Shown piece by piece: positions 8,298-16,452 of a stretch of 64,000 bases of DNA (positions within the stretch are counted from its first letter, which is position 1; every line of letters starts with the position of its first letter). Position numbers and translations under genes: made by a program. The DNA comes from JACVRW01 sp038323835 (GTDB lineage: Bacteria; Actinomycetota; Thermoleophilia; Solirubrobacterales; Thermoleophilaceae), in contig JBBQHI010000001.1 in assembly GCA_038323835.1 (NCBI GenBank), forward strand, positions 185,927-249,926. Direction: 5' to 3'. Below the pieces are notes generated by a model. The model was not told the origin of the DNA. It saw nothing but the letters and a program-made list of their open reading frames with translations, and did not search any database.

Positions 8298-10220
8298 TCA
8301 CCGGGAAGCGATACTTGGCCGCGTAGTCATCCGGCCTTTAGAAGCGCCTCTCCGGATGGCGTCGTGCGCCCGCGGTGTGGGTTCCAGCTCGGAGGCTCGG
8401 CTCCTCACCAGTGCGAAGACGCGCAGCCGCGACGGGAGATCGTGAGACCGAGTTATTGGGACGGTGAGCGCGTATCCCGAGAGGATCGCTCTTGATCCGT
8501 ACGCTTTCGCCACATCTGGCCGGGGAGCGGTCGGCCAGCCCGCCGCGAGCAGACGCCGACCGGAGAAGGCGAGCACCGCCTCGGCACCAGCTTGCCCAAC
8601 CCCATCGGTCGCCCATCCGGCGATGTTGAGCACGGCCGCTGACATCGACACGCTGTCGACGGCACCGCGGGTCGCCTTCGGCGTGACTTGAATGTCGTGC
8701 CCGAGCGACCAGTCTATGACCAGCTGGCCGTTCCGCCGCCTGAGCCTGCCCTCTAGACGACCCGTATAGCGCCCAACGACAAGCGGGAAGCTTCCTGCAA
8801 ATCGCCTCTCACCGCGCAGCGGGACACGGTTGTTCGGCCCCGCGAGCCGGGGCAGGCCGATAGTAGGGACCAACTCAAGATGGGCAACAAACACGCGGCC
8901 GCCGTGGGCAGCTCGCTCCCAGACGGACGGATCATTTTCGGGCAAGAACCTCCGCCGGAGGTAGAGCCGAACATAGTCCGGCTGACCGGTGAGTATGACG
9001 TCGTCAGGCCCGGCCACGTGGTCGAGGTAGTGCGCGACCTCGCGGTAGGGCGGCCGCTGGTTGTCGTGGTCGAGCGTCTCAACGGCGCCGACGCCGACCG
9101 CGGCGACAGCCACCGCCACGGCGGGCATCGCGAACCATGGCCGAAGCGAGGTCAGAAGCCACCCGACCAGCAAGGCGAAGGCTGGCAGGGACGCGCCGAG
9201 GTTGCGCGACAACAGCAGACTGGCGTGAGGTTGGACGCTGTATAGAACCACGCCGAGGGGAGTCACTAGGGCGAGGACGACGATTAGCGCGGTCATCCGT
9301 GGCGGTCCTGCCTGGTGAGTCCCCGCTCGACGGCGGCCCAAAACTCCGAGAGCGACACCGACGATGGCCACCCCGATCGTTGCCCAGAAGATTGCGACCC
9401 AAGTACCGCCTGGCGGATAGCCCGGCAGAACAGCGGTGACCGTATGGGGGATCCGTCTCGCCTCGAGCGGGAATTCCCTGGCGAACCGCTCCGTTTGGCC
9501 TGAGCTGCGGCTGCGCTGGTCCAAGAAGGAGGGCAGCCACGGCGCATACGCCAATCCGACCGCTACGTGGACGAACGCGAGCTGGGTCACGCGGTCGCGA
9601 TGCGTCCAGAGCGCCCAGCCGAGCTGCCCTAGGACAACGAAAACGCCCGTGTAGTGGGTGTACAGAACGGCCGCTGTGCTCATCCCGAAGGCGACCCACG
9701 AAACCGGCCCCCCGTGCCGAAGCGCCCTCAAGAGCAGCAGCGTTGACAGCGCGCTCAGGCAGATCAGCGTCCCATAAGCGCGGCTCTCGACGCTGTAGTA
9801 GATCGCGAAGGGGGCCATGGCCACTAGCGCCGCCCCTACAAGCCCGGCTGCGCGGCCAACCGTCTGCAGGCCAAGCGCGTACACCAGCGGAACCGTCGCG
9901 GTGCCTAGGATCAGCGACGGAAGGCGGACTGTGATCGTCGGGTCGCCGACCTGCACCCCCAGCCACGCGAATAAGTAGTGGAGCGGCGGGGTGAGCTCCG
10001 TAGTGTGGGCGACATCTCGGAACACGCCCCAGACCGTGTTCTCTGTGACGATCCGGTATGTGTAGAGCTCGTCGCCCCACAGACTCTGGTCAAGCTCAGC
10101 CAGCCGGATTGCGAAGGCGCCGACGGTCAGCGCCGCGACGCCAGCGAGTCCCGATCTGCGCCAAAAATCCGGTTTCGACGGGCCGTCACCAGAACTGCCC
10201 CTGCCAGACATCGCCCGCAC
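8298..10220 (-). CDS. GT39-like membrane glycosyltransferase with C-terminal GWA module (group A, copy 2)
   Basis: This 640-residue member of the five-copy GT39/ArnT-like group has D50-E51-L-Y-T-Y in the first external loop, then TPPLHY, RLPSL, TVGRAAGL and FAIYYSVESRAY. Unlike copies 1, 3 and 5 it carries an extra domain at about residues 492-612 with the core AGWATDG, RPDVAKAYG and RLRVFAL-x-x-x-RASEL. The same module ends the proteins at 10554, 26505 and 51723. GTG 10220 is chosen because TATGGT (10228-10233) lies 7 bases upstream; ATG 10211 is the alternative. Codons are visibly richer in A/T than in flanking genes, suggesting a different origin. It probably glycosylates an external acceptor; substrate unknown. 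Confidence 0.8.
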   Translation of the reverse strand: MRAMSGRGSSGDGPSKPDFWRRSGLAGVAALTVGAFAIRLAELDQSLWGDELYTYRIVTENTVWGVFRDVAHTTELTPPLHYLFAWLGVQVGDPTITVRLPSLILGTATVPLVYALGLQTVGRAAGLVGAALVAMAPFAIYYSVESRAYGTLICLSALSTLLLLRALRHGGPVSWVAFGMSTAAVLYTHYTGVFVVLGQLGWALWTHRDRVTQLAFVHVAVGLAYAPWLPSFLDQRSRSSGQTERFAREFPLEARRIPHTVTAVLPGYPPGGTWVAIFWATIGVAIVGVALGVLGRRRAGTHQAGPPRMTALIVVLALVTPLGVVLYSVQPHASLLLSRNLGASLPAFALLVGWLLTSLRPWFAMPAVAVAVAAVGVGAVETLDHDNQRPPYREVAHYLDHVAGPDDVILTGQPDYVRLYLRRRFLPENDPSVWERAAHGGRVFVAHLELVPTIGLPRLAGPNNRVPLRGERRFAGSFPLVVGRYTGRLEGRLRRRNGQLVIDWSLGHDIQVTPKATRGAVDSVSMSAAVLNIAGWATDGVGQAGAEAVLAFSGRRLLAAGWPTAPRPDVAKAYGSRAILSGYALTVPITRSHDLPSRLRVFALVRSRASELEPTPRAHDAIRRGASKGRMTTRPSIASR

Positions 10221-10227
10221 GCGGTTG

Positions 10228-10233
10228 ACCATA
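10228..10233 (-). promoter_or_regulatory. Candidate -10 box (TATGGT) of a leaderless transcript
   Basis: TATGGT on the minus strand is followed by 7 bases and GTG 10220. This geometry decided the start choice over ATG 10211 and ATG 10232. Confidence 0.45.
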
Positions 10234-10553
10234 TGGGAAACGCTGAACGCCGCGGCGTAAGGGTCCGGCAGCAGACGGTGCCGCCCCAATGCGTCGTGGG
10301 AGAGCGGCCCGATCTCCTCGGCCGCGTTCGCGAGACGGCCAGCCTCGTCGCCGGGTCCACCTCGCCCTTCAGGTGCTCTGGCCCAGCGTCTTCGCCCCGG
10401 TCTGCCACTGCCGCATTGGCTTCATGACCATTTTCCTGCCTCTTGGGTGTTGGCGGGCTGCGAACCGATGTTGTCGCTAAACGCATTTGCACGATAGGGC
10501 TGTACCACCTGGCGCCGAATCGCGCCGCTGCTTGACCACTCGCCTACTGGCCG
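10234..10553. other. Intergenic stretch without recognisable gene
   Basis: These 320 bases between two minus-strand genes are comparatively A/T-rich. They presumably hold upstream control of the gene starting at 10220. I see no clear hairpin terminator or small ORF with a ribosome binding site; open frames crossing it look like shadows. Confidence 0.5.
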
Positions 10554-13019
10554 TTACTCGTCAGGCGGTCGCAGGCGAGGTAGCTCGGCGGCTCGCCCGT
10601 GCGACACCGCGAAGATCCTGAGGCGGCCGGGGTCGGTGAGCTCCGCGCCTCGTGGATCGACGACATTCAGCTTGAAGCCGGACTTTCGCGCCGATTGGCC
10701 GAACCTCTGGGCGATATCCGGGCGCAGCTCGCTGGGCGAGCCCACGGCCAGCGCCCGTCCTTCCTTTAGAACGAAGATGAGTGTGGCCGGTCGGCGGAGC
10801 CTCGGGTCGGCGGCCCAGCCTGCGACGGTGACGCTGCCCTCGTTGGCTCCGACGGTTTCCAGGTAGCCGGCGACGGACCGCGGCTGGACAGCTATCTCCC
10901 TTCCGGACCTGAGTCTTATCAGCTGCCGACCGCCCCGGGTGGTCAGCGTTTTCCGTGGCCTCGGGCAGGCGGCTGGGTGCAGAGGCCCGCTGAGCTGGAA
11001 GAGCGTGGCGTTCCCGGCCATTGCCACTGCGTTCGACTGGATCGGTCTGGCCGCCGGGTCCGAACGGGTCCAGACCTCCGGAGGTGGCGGCCCCGGCGGG
11101 TCGTTGGGCAGCGGCGTGGTGATCACATACTGGAAACCGCCGTCGTTCAGCGCTCGCCTCCACTCCGAGCAGCTGACGATCGGCGAGAACGCGCCGTGGG
11201 GCCCGTGGTGCCCCATGTATTCGACCCGGTTCGTCAGATCCCGGCCGTACAGGGGATACACGAGGAAGTCGCCGATGATCGCTATGCGGGCATGATCGAC
11301 GTGCTGGGCCCATTCCCAGTAACTGCCCATGGGTGATAGCTGGAACCTGAGTGCTGCGGCGCGGGTGTACCGATCTCGGAGATAGTCGTGGTGGATGACT
11401 GCACCCTCGACGACGGCGGCCGCTATTAGCGCCGACGCCGCGACCAAGCGAAACGCTCGCGGTACCCGCGCCGGTCGAGGACCCAATTGAATCACCGCAA
11501 CAAGCAGGGCTGCGGCTCCGACTACCACGCCGATCTCCGGGTGCGCGGTGCGCCAGAACGGATCATCGGACTGGGTGATGACGAGGAGCAGTCCGAAGCC
11601 GAAGAGAACCGGCCACCGAAGAACAGCGCCGCCCAACCCCGGTCGGCGGGCGAACGCGACTAGCCCGATCACCAAGGCCAGCGTGACGTACCGAATGTTG
11701 AACTTGAACAGATAAGGGAACCCTTCAGTACCGAGAATCAGCGGGGTATAGAGGTAGGCCACGAAGCTCGCGATTCCCACGAGTCCGAGCATCCGCCCAA
11801 AGGCGTCCCGGCTGATGAGGCTCGCGACCATCCCGAGGAGGGACAATCCGAGGATCGCCCACCAGGCGGGTCCGAAGTTGAACTCGAGCGCTGGCCTGAT
11901 CAGGCCGTTCCGGACATCGGAGTTACCGAGGTACTCCGCCACCGTCTCCCTAGGGGTCGTCAGCTCATGCACCGAGGGCAGCGCGAACAGACCAAGGTCG
12001 ATGTTGAAGGCCGGCAGCGGACTTCCGGTTAGGACAAGGTTCCGCGCGTACCAGAAGCCTCCGGCCAACACCAGGGCGGCAAGCCATATTCCCGCGAACC
12101 TCACACGGCTGCACTTGGGCGCGAGCGCCACGACGCCGAAGGTCAGCGCTGCGACCGTCGGGACCGCGGTGAACTTGGTCCCGAGGGCGAGCCCGGCGGC
12201 CACTCCGCCGAGCGCCACCGATTCGAGGCGTACACCTCCATTCGCGAGCAGTCCGAGAGTGGCCAGCACCAAGGCGATGACCATCGTGTCGTTGTACGCG
12301 CCGCCCGGCTGCGATCCGACGAGGCACGGCGACCCGAACACCAGCGCGACTCCCACCACACATGCAGCACCCACACCCGCGGGGCGCCCGACGCACCAGG
12401 CCGAGAGCAGTGCAAACGCAAGCCAGCCGAGGTTGATGAGCGGCGACAAAACGTCGCTTCCAAAGAGCAGGATTCCCTCCGCGTGCAGGAGGGACGAATG
12501 CCACGGATAGAAGACGTTGAACGGCTCCGAGTCGGTATACAGAAAATGTCGTATCGATCCGTTTTGTACAAACCGCGCGGCCGTTGGAAGGTGCTGCCAG
12601 ACCGTGTCCGGCGTCGCCATGCCCTGGTCGAACGCGGTGGCCACCGGGGAGCTCCAAGCCGCCAGCACCAGCGCGCCCGAGGCACAGGCGAGAAGGAGCG
12701 CGAGTCTTCCGACCGGCGGAGCTGGAGCGAGCGCCGACGCTCCCGGCGGCCTTCTGCCACGGCGGCTCAGCCGCGCGCTGGCGAGGCCTGCCCCGACACA
12801 GCCGAGCACCAGCGGCACTAGTCGGAAGAGGTCGACCGTGCCGAGCACCTGGGCCACTCCAAGCAGGATCGCCATCGTGATGACCACATCGGCCATCCAG
12901 GCGGGGGCGCCCGACCAGTCCGGAAGCAGCCAGCTGCGTAGCTCTCGCGCGCCAATCACAACGGGGGTCACGGTTACAACCAGCAGGACAACGCCCACCA
13001 GATAGCGGGAGGTGGTCAT
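10554..13019 (-). CDS. Large polytopic membrane protein (group C) with C-terminal GWA module
   Basis: This 821-residue protein is a clear paralogue of the one at 36564. Both share an N-terminal hydrophobic hairpin with WSGAPA, an acidic first large-loop site (TPDT, D138), LINLGWLAFALLSAWCVGRP, an SQ-G-G segment, GFWYARN, and later YPLYG-x-x-L-x-NRVE. Two cysteine-containing C-terminal segments may form a disulfide. Unlike its paralogue it continues with the GWA module at about residues 690-821 (VAGWAADP, RPDIAQRFG, RLRIFAVSHGRAAELPRL). It is probably a GT-C-type transferase working outside the membrane; this is inferred from topology and the acidic loop only. Base composition is less GC-rich than the flanks. 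ATG 13019 is the first credible start. Confidence 0.75.
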   Translation of the reverse strand: MTTSRYLVGVVLLVVTVTPVVIGARELRSWLLPDWSGAPAWMADVVITMAILLGVAQVLGTVDLFRLVPLVLGCVGAGLASARLSRRGRRPPGASALAPAPPVGRLALLLACASGALVLAAWSSPVATAFDQGMATPDTVWQHLPTAARFVQNGSIRHFLYTDSEPFNVFYPWHSSLLHAEGILLFGSDVLSPLINLGWLAFALLSAWCVGRPAGVGAACVVGVALVFGSPCLVGSQPGGAYNDTMVIALVLATLGLLANGGVRLESVALGGVAAGLALGTKFTAVPTVAALTFGVVALAPKCSRVRFAGIWLAALVLAGGFWYARNLVLTGSPLPAFNIDLGLFALPSVHELTTPRETVAEYLGNSDVRNGLIRPALEFNFGPAWWAILGLSLLGMVASLISRDAFGRMLGLVGIASFVAYLYTPLILGTEGFPYLFKFNIRYVTLALVIGLVAFARRPGLGGAVLRWPVLFGFGLLLVITQSDDPFWRTAHPEIGVVVGAAALLVAVIQLGPRPARVPRAFRLVAASALIAAAVVEGAVIHHDYLRDRYTRAAALRFQLSPMGSYWEWAQHVDHARIAIIGDFLVYPLYGRDLTNRVEYMGHHGPHGAFSPIVSCSEWRRALNDGGFQYVITTPLPNDPPGPPPPEVWTRSDPAARPIQSNAVAMAGNATLFQLSGPLHPAACPRPRKTLTTRGGRQLIRLRSGREIAVQPRSVAGYLETVGANEGSVTVAGWAADPRLRRPATLIFVLKEGRALAVGSPSELRPDIAQRFGQSARKSGFKLNVVDPRGAELTDPGRLRIFAVSHGRAAELPRLRPPDE

Positions 13020-13162
13020 CGCGGAGAGAGCGCCTGTCCGAGGGCCCGCCCACCCGGGACGCCAGCAGGGATGGCAACCGAGCCGGCCACGGCTCCATCA
13101 TCTCGCATTTGGGGCCAGACGTCTGCTCGGAGCGGGCCTGAAGCTGGACGGCTGGCCGTCGC

Positions 13163-14458
13163 CTACCTGCCGGCCTCCGCCCGGTTCTCGGCCACCGGCG
13201 CCGGAATCCGCTGCGGGCCCCGGCGCCGCGGCCGGCGGTACTTGAGGCGCAGGAACGGCTGCTCCACCAGGTGATAGCTGAGCGTGGCGATCGGGATCAC
13301 CACCGCCAGCGTCACGAGCGCGAGCACGAGCGTAGGGCGGCTCGGCACCCAGTCGAGCACGCCGCGCTGGGCCAGCTCCTGCACGATCGGGCCGTGCCAG
13401 AGGAAGATCCCGTACGACACGAGCCCGAGGTAGGCGGCGGGGCGTGAGCGCAGGAGTGCCCTCACGGTGCCGCCGGTGAGGTCGCCCAGCACGGCCGGTA
13501 TCACCACGAGCAGCGCGACCAGGCCCATCAGGAGGTGCTCGGCGAAGTACTGGGACTGACTGAGGTGGAAGGTGGGGGTGAAGGGCGAGACCGTGGGCAG
13601 CCCTATGCCCCACACGAGCAGGGCGAACAGACCCGCGGCGCCTCCCCAGGCCAGGAGGGACCAGTGGCCCCGCAGCAGCGCCGTACGGGGCTCCCGGGAG
13701 GTCTCGTCCAGCGCGACGCTGGCCACCGCCAGCGTCATCCCGATGGCGAACCAGTCGAAGGTGCCCGGGAGGCTGCCCGGCGGGAGGCCGAGCGGCGCGC
13801 CGTTGCGGAGGCTCCACGCGCGGAAGGCCACCGCGCCCACGTAGAGCAGCGCCAGCAGCGCGAGCTCGCGCCGCAGCCACACCCCGAGGCGCGCTCCGCG
13901 GGTGACCCTGGCGGCCAGGAGCGCGAACACCGGCAACGCAAGGTAGAAGGCCATCTCCGTGGCCAGCGACCAGGTGGGGCCGATGCCCTGCAGGTAGGTG
14001 CTGTTCGAGTACACCTGGAGGAAGCCGTAGTACTTCCACCAGTCGGCGGTAAAGACCCCGGGCAGGCCCGGCCAGATGGCCAGCAGCGTGAGTGCCGCCC
14101 AGTAGGCGGGCACGATGCGCAGGAGCCGGCGGCGCAGGTAGCCCCCGGTTCCGATCGGCGGCCCCTGCCCGCGCCGGGCGGCCACGAACGGGCGGTAGAG
14201 CAGGAAGCCCGAGATCACGAAGAAGATCGCCACGCCCACGTGCAGCCGCGAGAGCAGGGGGCCGATCGTGGGCTTCATGTTCGCCTGGGTGGCGAACGAC
14301 ACGTGGTAGAGCAGGATGCTGAGCACCGCCAGCGCCCGAACGCCGTCCACCAGGGGGAAGCGCGGATTGCCGGGCGGGGGCGCGACGGCGGGGGCCACGT
14401 CCGCGCCGGCGCCCGCGGGGGCGGTCCCGCCAACCTGATCCTCCCTCACGGCGCCCAT
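13163..14458 (-). CDS. Membrane acyltransferase, acyltransferase-3 (OafA/NodX) family
   Basis: This 431-residue protein of about ten membrane spans is typical of acyltransferase family 3, which O-acylates sugars of surface polysaccharides. Diagnostic segments are LVDGVRALAVLSILLYHV near residue 35 (the family's R and H), then HVGVAIFFVISGFLLYRP, and WSLATEMAFYLALP mid-protein. It would acetylate or otherwise acylate a glycan made by this locus. ATG 14458 is supported by a TACCGT box 6 bases upstream. Its GC content resembles the main locus rather than the lower-GC genes downstream. The acyl donor and sugar target cannot be read from the sequence. Confidence 0.9.
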   Translation of the reverse strand: MGAVREDQVGGTAPAGAGADVAPAVAPPPGNPRFPLVDGVRALAVLSILLYHVSFATQANMKPTIGPLLSRLHVGVAIFFVISGFLLYRPFVAARRGQGPPIGTGGYLRRRLLRIVPAYWAALTLLAIWPGLPGVFTADWWKYYGFLQVYSNSTYLQGIGPTWSLATEMAFYLALPVFALLAARVTRGARLGVWLRRELALLALLYVGAVAFRAWSLRNGAPLGLPPGSLPGTFDWFAIGMTLAVASVALDETSREPRTALLRGHWSLLAWGGAAGLFALLVWGIGLPTVSPFTPTFHLSQSQYFAEHLLMGLVALLVVIPAVLGDLTGGTVRALLRSRPAAYLGLVSYGIFLWHGPIVQELAQRGVLDWVPSRPTLVLALVTLAVVIPIATLSYHLVEQPFLRLKYRRPRRRGPQRIPAPVAENRAEAGR

Positions 14459-14464
14459 TTCAAG

Positions 14465-14470
14465 ACGGTA
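14465..14470 (-). promoter_or_regulatory. Candidate -10 box (TACCGT) of a leaderless transcript
   Basis: TACCGT on the minus strand is 6 bases before ATG 14458. It sits inside an imperfect hairpin (AAGACG at 14463-14468 pairing with CGTCTT about 14 bases on), which could also act on the upstream epimerase transcript. Confidence 0.5.
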
Positions 14471-14509
14471 TCCCGCGGGCGCGTCTTACGTGCCGGGCGG
14501 GCCGGACGT

Positions 14510-15526
14510 TCAGCCCCTGAGCAGGCGGGCCAGCCCGCCCCGCAGCGGGCGGCGGTGCGCCGACGGGCCGTCGGCATCGTGGCCGCGGATGTAGTCGTCG
14601 TAGGAGTTCGCGAGCAGCTCCACGTTCGAGTGGCGGGCGTGCCAGCCGAGGTCCTCGGTGGTCTTCGAGGTGTCGAGGTAGAAGTCCGACGCGGCCGAGC
14701 CCCAGTGCCACTTGGTGAACGGCGATTTGCCCACCAGGTCCAGCGGCTGGAGCACCGCCCTGATGGCCCACACCGGCACGGGCTGGATGCGGGCCGAGGT
14801 GCCGGCATGCGCGATCAGCGCCTCGATGTCCTCCCGCACCGTCCCGTACGCGGAGCTGCCCACGTTGTAGTCGCCGCTGGCGCGGCGCTGTGCGGCGGCC
14901 AGCACCGCGCTGCACAGGTCCTCCACATCGCAGAGCTGAGAGCGGTTGGCGCCGCGCCCGAACACCGGCACCCGTTTGCCGGCATGAACGCGGGCGAAGA
15001 TCACGTCGAACAGCCCCAGGCGCCCAGGCCCGACCAGCGTGCGCGGGCGGATGCTGGCGATCGGCTGCCCCGCGGCGCGGCGCTCGGCCATCCTCTGCTC
15101 CGCCTCGGCCTTGCTGCGGCCGTAGGGGTCGAAGGGCTTGATCGGACCCTGGGGGGGCGTGGGCAGCACGGTCGGCTTGCCGTAGATCGCGCTGGAGGAG
15201 ATGCGCACCACGTGCGCGCCCTCGGCCTCGGCCGCCGCCAGCGTGGTGAGGCATCCGTCCACGTTCACCGAGCGGTACTGCTCGGCGGTCGATCGCGTGA
15301 CGGGCACGAGCGCGGCGTTCTCCACCACGAGATCGCACCCGCGCACCGCCTCGCGCATCGCGGCGGCGTCACGCGTGTCGCCCTGGGTGAAGTGGTGCGC
15401 GCGCGCCTCGTCGGTATCGGGCGGGTTCACGTCGAAGGTGCTCACGGTCCAGCCCGCGTTCGCGAGGTACTCGGCGATGTGCGCACCGGTGAACCCGGTG
15501 CCGCCGGTGACGAGCGCGCGGGCCAT
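14510..15526 (-). CDS. NAD-dependent epimerase/dehydratase (extended SDR)
   Basis: This 338-residue cytoplasmic sugar-nucleotide or lipid-sugar modifying enzyme has the NAD-binding loop TGGTGFTG at residues 7-14 and an acidic residue ending strand 2 (FDVN). It also has SSSAIYG, and Y-G-R-S-K carrying the catalytic Tyr and Lys. ATG 15526 overlaps the upstream stop as TGATG, so it is coupled to the UbiA-type gene. A damaged copy of its last about 80 codons lies at 7815-8062. The extended SDR fold is certain; substrate (UDP-sugar, dTDP-sugar or polyprenyl sugar) is not. Coupling with the UbiA-type enzyme suggests a role on the same pathway. Confidence 0.87.
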   Translation of the reverse strand: MARALVTGGTGFTGAHIAEYLANAGWTVSTFDVNPPDTDEARAHHFTQGDTRDAAAMREAVRGCDLVVENAALVPVTRSTAEQYRSVNVDGCLTTLAAAEAEGAHVVRISSSAIYGKPTVLPTPPQGPIKPFDPYGRSKAEAEQRMAERRAAGQPIASIRPRTLVGPGRLGLFDVIFARVHAGKRVPVFGRGANRSQLCDVEDLCSAVLAAAQRRASGDYNVGSSAYGTVREDIEALIAHAGTSARIQPVPVWAIRAVLQPLDLVGKSPFTKWHWGSAASDFYLDTSKTTEDLGWHARHSNVELLANSYDDYIRGHDADGPSAHRRPLRGGLARLLRG

Positions 15527-16452
15527 CAGGCGGCGGCCAGCGTGATCACGGCGGCGCTGACCCCCCAGAGGACGATGCAGAGCTGCAGCGGGAGGTCGCG
15601 CCAGACGAGCTCGGTGGGATCGTCGGGCAGCTTCGAGCCGGCGTAGTGGATCAGGAAGAGAACGCGGAAGATCCCGTAGATCACGAACGGGGCGGTGAGG
15701 AGCATCAGCTGGGTCTTCGCCCCGAGCACCGCGTAGAGCACATAGGCGGTGAGGATCGAGGGGGCCACCACGCCGATCAGCTCGTCGATCAGGTCCACGG
15801 AGTACTCGTCGAGCACCTTGCGGTGGCTGCTCGCTCCCCCCAGCGCCATGGCCTCTCCCCGCCGCTTGGCCAGGCCGAGGAAGAGGGAGACCAGGCCGGT
15901 GCACAGGAGCAGCCAGATCGAGAACGGGATGTCGATCGAGATCAGGCCGGCGTACGCCCGCAGCACGAAGAGCGAGGCGATGGCCATGATGTCCACGAAG
16001 AGGACGTGCTTGAGGCGGTAGGAGTACGCGCCCTGGAGCACGAGGAAGCCGGCGAGGGTCACCACCGTCTGCCACGTGGTGGTGGCCACGAGCGCGAAGG
16101 CCACCAGCCCGGCCAGGACGGCGGCCACCAGCGCGGTGCGCGGCGCGAGGTCGCCCCGGGCGATCGGCCGCGAGGCCGTGCGCGGGGCGTGCCGGTCGCT
16201 CTCTGCGTCCACCACGTCGTTCACGAGGTAGGCGGCGCCGCTGGCCAGGCAGAAGGCCACGAACACGAGCGCCACGGTGGCCACCTTGCCCGCGTCGAAG
16301 GTCTCCCCGGCGAAGACGAGCCCGCTCAGCACGAACACGTTCTTGACCCACTGGCGTGGGCGCATCGCCTCGAGCACGAGGCCGGCGGTGCTCTTACGAA
16401 GCCGCACGGCTGTGCTCAAGGTCAGACGTCCTGGCCGTTTTCGAGGCACCAC
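15526..16452 (-). CDS. UbiA-family transferase, decaprenyl-phosphate phosphoribosyltransferase-like
   Basis: This integral membrane protein of up to 308 residues has about nine spans. It resembles the UbiA-type enzymes that transfer phosphoribose from PRPP to polyprenyl phosphate (5-phosphoribose-1-diphosphate:decaprenyl-phosphate phosphoribosyltransferase). The hallmarks are M-R-P-R-Q-W-V-K-N near residue 30 and N78-D79-x-x-D82-x-x-x-D86-R followed by SRPIARGD. A second box, VDIMAIASLFVLRAYAG, follows later. In mycobacteria this step opens the route to polyprenyl-phosphate arabinose, a donor for GT-C arabinosyltransferases; that role here is inference. The start is uncertain: GTG 16452 overlaps the upstream gene by 31 bases, while TTG 16419 sits just after its stop. 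It lies between two coupled SDR genes. Confidence 0.82.
   Translation of the reverse strand: MVPRKRPGRLTLSTAVRLRKSTAGLVLEAMRPRQWVKNVFVLSGLVFAGETFDAGKVATVALVFVAFCLASGAAYLVNDVVDAESDRHAPRTASRPIARGDLAPRTALVAAVLAGLVAFALVATTTWQTVVTLAGFLVLQGAYSYRLKHVLFVDIMAIASLFVLRAYAGLISIDIPFSIWLLLCTGLVSLFLGLAKRRGEAMALGGASSHRKVLDEYSVDLIDELIGVVAPSILTAYVLYAVLGAKTQLMLLTAPFVIYGIFRVLFLIHYAGSKLPDDPTELVWRDLPLQLCIVLWGVSAAVITLAAA

Noticed and set aside
7855..8445. A 196-codon plus-strand ORF in the gap after 7777
   Set aside because: It is the antisense of the epimerase relic and of the end of the GT39-like gene, with no protein-like features.
10127..10492. A 121-codon minus-strand ORF upstream of the 8298 gene
   Set aside because: It overlaps the start region of the GT39-like gene in another frame, has no ribosome binding site and no recognisable domain.
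8063..14509. Composite transposon or genomic island with integrase
   Set aside because: The flanking repeats are partial gene copies rather than terminal inverted repeats, and no transposase, integrase or tRNA site is present. Recombination or duplication is the simpler reading.
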